Below, piece by piece: positions 60,565 through 64,000 of a stretch of 64,000 bases of DNA. The stretch is from assembly GCF_900105165.1 (NCBI RefSeq), contig NZ_LT629740.1, positions 5,146,001 to 5,210,000 on the forward strand. Direction: 5' to 3'. Position numbers and translations under genes: made by a program. Origin of the DNA: Mucilaginibacter mallensis. GTDB taxonomy: Bacteria; Bacteroidota; Bacteroidia; Sphingobacteriales; Sphingobacteriaceae. The notes below the pieces were generated by a model, which saw only the letters and a program-made list of their open reading frames with translations, did no database searches and had not been told where the DNA came from. Within the stretch, counting starts at the first letter, position 1. Every line of letters begins with the position of its first letter.

Positions 60565-63500
60565 ATGTCAATGGTCACATCCGCACTCAAAAGGCCCATC
60601 ACCGTTGTGGTGATTACCATGAGCCTTTTAATATTTGCAGTGCTCAGTGCAATAAATATACCGATAGATATATTTCCGAAGCTTAATCTTCCTACAATAT
60701 ATGTTATCGAATCATACGGCGGTATGTCGCCGCAGCAAATGGAGGGCTTTTTTGCCACCGGTTTGCAAAACCAGTTTTTGTATGTTGATGGTGTAAAAAA
60801 CATCAGCAGTAAAAGTATACAAGGCTTAACCATAGTAAAAATATCATTTTACGAAAGCACCAATATGGCCGAAGCCTCGGCACAGGTAGCCTTGCAGGTT
60901 AACCGGGCGCAGAGCTTCTTCCCTCCCGGTGCACTGCCTCCGCAGGTTATCCGGTACGATGCTTCATCATTACCCGTTGGGGAGTTGGTGCTGGATAGTA
61001 AATCTGAAAATCTGAAGGATATTTATGATTTAGCTGCCACCCGCATCAGGCCCATGTTTGCTACCATTCCGGGCCTGTCGGCACCGCCGCCATTTGGTTC
61101 CAATGCACGTTCAATTATCCTGAGTGTTGATCCGGATAAACTCCGCAGCTTTAACCTTACGCCCGATGAAGTGGTTGACGCGCTGGCAAAATTCAACGTA
61201 ATGTCACCGTCAGGTAATCTAAGGGTAGGCAGCATGATGTACCTCACTACCATGAACTCGCTGATCACTAACTCGGAGAGCTTTGGTAATATCCCCGTGA
61301 TAACCAAAAATGGCGTGCCTATTTATGTAAAGGATATAGCACGTGTTACTGATGCTGCCGATATCACAGTAGATTATGCACTCATCAACGGCAAGCGCTC
61401 TGTTTATATCCCGATAGTAAAAACAGCTTCCGCATCAACCTGGAGCGTGGTGCAGGATTTGAAAAGCAAACTGCCCGAAATGCAGAACCTGTTGCCGAAT
61501 GATGTGAAGATCTCTTATGAGTTCGACCAGTCGGTTTTCGTGGTAAATGCTGTAAAAAGCTTGATGACCGAAGGCAGCTTAGGCGCTTTGCTTACCGGCC
61601 TGATGGTACTGCTCTTCCTCCGCGACTGGCGCAGCAGTTTAATTGTGGTGATCACTATCCCGGTTTCTATATTGATCGGCGTATTGCTGCTCAGTTTATT
61701 CGGGCAAACCATCAATATTATGACCTTGAGCGGTTTAGCGCTGGCAATCGGCATCCTGGTCGATCAGGCTACGGTAACCATCGAGAACATCCACCAGCAT
61801 TTGGAAATGGGTAAATCAAAACGGCTGGCTATTTATGATGCCTGCGAGGAGATCTCGTTCCCGCTATTACTGATATTATTGTGTATCCTGGCCGTATTCG
61901 CGCCATCATTTATGATGAATGGTGTACCAAAGGCGATGTTTCTGCCGCTATCGATGTCTATCGGTTTAACCATGATCGTATCATATGTACTGGCGCAAAC
62001 CCTGGTTCCAATTTTAAGTAACTGGATGATAAAAGCCGAGCGTTACCAGCATGGCCATCATGGGCAGATCCACGCGCACGCAGGTGAAGCTTTAGACAGG
62101 CAGGAAGAAATCCAGATCAATGAACACCGGCAGGCAGAAACTGAGCATCCGGCGGATAATGATTTCTTTGAAAAAGTAAAATCGCGCTTTATCATCATCA
62201 TCAATGCCTTAATGCCGCGTAAAAAGGTGATCATACTGGTTTACCTGTTTTCGGTAATCATACTTGCAGGTATTGGCTTTGTGGTGATAGGTAAGGACAT
62301 GATGCCCAAATTAAACAATGGCGAATTCCAGATACGGCTTAAAGAACCTGTAGGCACAAGGCTCGAAGTAACCGAAGATAAATTTAAGCAGGTGCTATCC
62401 ATCATCAATAAAACTGTGAATAACCATGTTAAGATCACATCCGGCTATATTGGTTTGGTGCCCAGCAGTTTTGGTAGCAGTAACCTGTATGTGTTTAACA
62501 CCGGCACGCACGAGGCCGTTTTACAGGTGAACCTTGATGAGGATTACAAAATAAACATGGATGAGCTGAAGGACGCCCTGCGCAAAAATATAGCGCATGA
62601 GCTGCCCGAAATGACCATCACCTTTGAGCCTATCGACATGACCGAAAAGATCATGAGCCAGGGTGCTAACACCCCGATAGAGGTACAGGTTGCCGGTAAG
62701 GATATGCAGCAGATTGAAGGTTATGCCAACAAGGTTTTAGCCAAGCTAAAAAAGATCCCTTACCTGCGAGATGTGCAGATAAACCAGCCGCTGAATTATC
62801 CTGTAATTGCTATAACGCTCGACAGGTTGAAAGTTGCACAATTGGGCCTGAACGTAAGCGATGTTGCCCGATCCGTAACAGCCAGTACTTCATCAAGCCG
62901 CTTTACATTAAAAAACTTGTGGCTCGATCAGAACAACTCCTATACCTACCAGGTACAGGCGCAGATCCCGGAATATATCATGAACTCCATGGATGAGTTA
63001 AAGGAAATACCGCTGGTAAAAGGTCAGAGCAGCCCTACCCTTGCCGATGTTGCCACCTTTAAACAAACAACCGCTCCCGGTGAGTATGACCGTACCGGCC
63101 CGCGTCGTTTTATTACGGTAAGCGCCAACATCTATAAAATGGATTTGGGTACGGCAACCAGCGATGTGCAAAAAGCATTGAAAACAGTGGGCACACCACC
63201 CAAAGGCTTAATCGCGACCATCGGCGGTATGTCAGATTTATTAACCGATACCTTAAACAGTTTACAAAACGGCCTGGGCTTTGCCATCCTGGTGATATTC
63301 TTATTGCTGGCAGCTAATTACCAGTCGTTTAAATTATCGCTTACCGTATTGGTTACTATACCGGCGGTAATATTGGGATCTATAACAGCCTTATTGTTAA
63401 CCGGCTCAACATTAAACCTGCAATCCTACATGGGTATGATCATGTCCACCGGGGTATCTGTTGCTAACGCGATATTAATTGTTACCAATGGCGAAAGCTT

Positions 63501-63819
63501 GCGATTAGAGTTTAAAGACGCTACAAAGGCGGCAATCACCAGTGCATCAGTAAGGTTAAGGCCAATACTCATGACCAGCTTTGCCATGATAGCGGGTATG
63601 ATCCCGATGGCATCAGGCATGGGCGAGGCCGGCGAGCAATCGGCACCATTGGGCCGCGCGGTTATCGGCGGTTTATTTGCCTCAACACTGGCAGCATTAT
63701 TCATATTACCACTGGTATTTGCATGGGTTCAAAACAAAACTACTTATGACGAACCATCATTAATGCCGGAAGAAAAAACATCCATAGAAAATTTAAATAC
63801 ATCACATCATGAAATATAG
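60565..63819 (+). CDS. RND efflux transporter permease (AcrB/HAE1-like, VDQ variant)
   Basis: A 1084-residue inner-membrane RND pump with two six-TM halves and two large periplasmic loops. The first is STNMAEASAQVALQVNRAQS and the second LRDVQINQPLNYPVIAI. It starts with KRPITVVVITMSLLIFAVLS. In TM4 the usual proton-relay Asp-Asp is V399-D400-Q401 (AIGILVDQATVTIENI), so the second Asp is Gln. The loop after TM6 has a His cluster, H496-G-H-H-G-Q-I-H-A-H505. Seven bases separate it from the tolC gene, and it overlaps the adaptor gene by 11 bases. The cargo is unknown. Confidence 0.93.
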   Translation: MSMVTSALKRPITVVVITMSLLIFAVLSAINIPIDIFPKLNLPTIYVIESYGGMSPQQMEGFFATGLQNQFLYVDGVKNISSKSIQGLTIVKISFYESTNMAEASAQVALQVNRAQSFFPPGALPPQVIRYDASSLPVGELVLDSKSENLKDIYDLAATRIRPMFATIPGLSAPPPFGSNARSIILSVDPDKLRSFNLTPDEVVDALAKFNVMSPSGNLRVGSMMYLTTMNSLITNSESFGNIPVITKNGVPIYVKDIARVTDAADITVDYALINGKRSVYIPIVKTASASTWSVVQDLKSKLPEMQNLLPNDVKISYEFDQSVFVVNAVKSLMTEGSLGALLTGLMVLLFLRDWRSSLIVVITIPVSILIGVLLLSLFGQTINIMTLSGLALAIGILVDQATVTIENIHQHLEMGKSKRLAIYDACEEISFPLLLILLCILAVFAPSFMMNGVPKAMFLPLSMSIGLTMIVSYVLAQTLVPILSNWMIKAERYQHGHHGQIHAHAGEALDRQEEIQINEHRQAETEHPADNDFFEKVKSRFIIIINALMPRKKVIILVYLFSVIILAGIGFVVIGKDMMPKLNNGEFQIRLKEPVGTRLEVTEDKFKQVLSIINKTVNNHVKITSGYIGLVPSSFGSSNLYVFNTGTHEAVLQVNLDEDYKINMDELKDALRKNIAHELPEMTITFEPIDMTEKIMSQGANTPIEVQVAGKDMQQIEGYANKVLAKLKKIPYLRDVQINQPLNYPVIAITLDRLKVAQLGLNVSDVARSVTASTSSSRFTLKNLWLDQNNSYTYQVQAQIPEYIMNSMDELKEIPLVKGQSSPTLADVATFKQTTAPGEYDRTGPRRFITVSANIYKMDLGTATSDVQKALKTVGTPPKGLIATIGGMSDLLTDTLNSLQNGLGFAILVIFLLLAANYQSFKLSLTVLVTIPAVILGSITALLLTGSTLNLQSYMGMIMSTGVSVANAILIVTNGESLRLEFKDATKAAITSASVRLRPILMTSFAMIAGMIPMASGMGEAGEQSAPLGRAVIGGLFASTLAALFILPLVFAWVQNKTTYDEPSLMPEEKTSIENLNTSHHEI

Positions 63820-64000
63820 ATTTTGTCTATTAATAGTTATTTGCTTATTTTTTGCTGCCTGTGGTGGCAATCAAAAGCCCGTTGACCTAAGCGGTGAAAA
63901 AACGCAGAATGCAACCAAATACCAGTTGGGTACGGTATCAGAAGAAGCACTATCGAGCTCGGCAAAACTGCCGGGGCAATTGGTTCCGTTTAACAATGTT
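63809..64000 (+). CDS. RND periplasmic adaptor lipoprotein (partial, cut by window end)
   Basis: The first 64 codons of a membrane-fusion protein. The leader MKYRFCLLIVICLFFAACGG has a lipobox Cys18, then a disordered linker and the start of the adaptor (YQLGTVSEEALSSSAKLPGQ, LVPFNN), which matches the first beta strand of HlyD-type subunits. The ATG overlaps the RND gene by 11 bases. It completes the tripartite efflux operon. Confidence 0.85.
   Translation, partial: MKYRFCLLIVICLFFAACGGNQKPVDLSGEKTQNATKYQLGTVSEEALSSSAKLPGQLVPFNNV

Noticed and set aside
1..64000. Phage, plasmid or intact insertion sequence
   Set aside because: No integrase, transposase, portal, replication initiator or conjugation gene is seen. 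All clear genes are chromosomal types.

Overview
The window looks like chromosomal DNA of a Bacteroidota bacterium, most likely family Sphingobacteriaceae (Mucilaginibacter/Pedobacter-like; this is inferred from gene content, not measured). The evidence is a SusC/SusD pair with a DUF1735-type lipoprotein, several TonB-dependent and CarboxypepD_reg/DUF5686 outer-membrane proteins, signal peptides ending in AQ, -7 promoter boxes of the TAnnTTTG type close to starts, weak Shine-Dalgarno signals, and many GTCATTGCGAG-type intergenic palindromes. No phage, plasmid, CRISPR, rRNA or intact insertion sequence was found.

Layout. 0-4.5 kb: what looks like the remains of a glycosaminoglycan/sulfated-glycan locus, with a GH89 (alpha-N-acetylglucosaminidase) N-terminal domain lacking its catalytic part, a CAPSR-type sulfatase with a PA14-like tail, and a SUMF1-fold protein. 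4.7-9.7 kb: MacB/FtsX-type permease, exported serine hydrolase, AraC regulator. 10.2-14.4 kb: tRNA-Arg(CCT), metG, S66 LD-carboxypeptidase, DoxX. 14.5-21.6 kb: SusC-SusD-DUF1735 operon and a separate carboxypeptidase-regulatory-like protein. 21.8-26.8 kb: PadR-PspC-small membrane protein operon, then an outer-membrane beta-barrel TonB receptor. 27.6-33 kb: recQ, murF, ynfA, a 2OG-Fe(II) oxygenase, separated by stacked palindromic repeats. 33-39 kb: Trp-rich/Q-rich DUF6600 protein, thioredoxin-like protein, a PRTase, a conserved hypothetical, rlmD. 39.2-41.5 kb: a tight three-gene cassette of APS kinase, sulfotransferase and DUF5672 glycosyltransferase-like protein. 41.7-46.3 kb: DUF4403 lipoprotein, an AT-rich island of small orphan genes, TetR. 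46.3-52.7 kb: pheS coupled to a Rieske-like lipoprotein and TetR; kbl, a DUF5686 protein, trhO. 52.9-56.3 kb: esterase, retropepsin-like protein, and an ECF sigma/anti-sigma/Met-rich pentapeptide-repeat cluster. 56.4-58.5 kb: modABC on the minus strand. 58.7-64 kb: small membrane protein, then a TolC-RND-adaptor efflux operon running off the right edge.

How genes work together. The sulfate theme occurs twice: sulfate removal at the left end and sulfate activation/transfer at 39-41.5 kb. The ECF cluster has two promoter-like copies with the same -35/-10 words and identical spacing, one before the sigma gene and one before the Met-rich repeat gene, which predicts a small autoregulated stress regulon. 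The PadR operon has an ATGT-N10-ACAT palindrome over its own promoter. The intergenic DNA holds several repeat families, some in fixed composite order, and one conserved GC-rich roughly 85-105 bp element in two copies. These are the least explained parts of the window.
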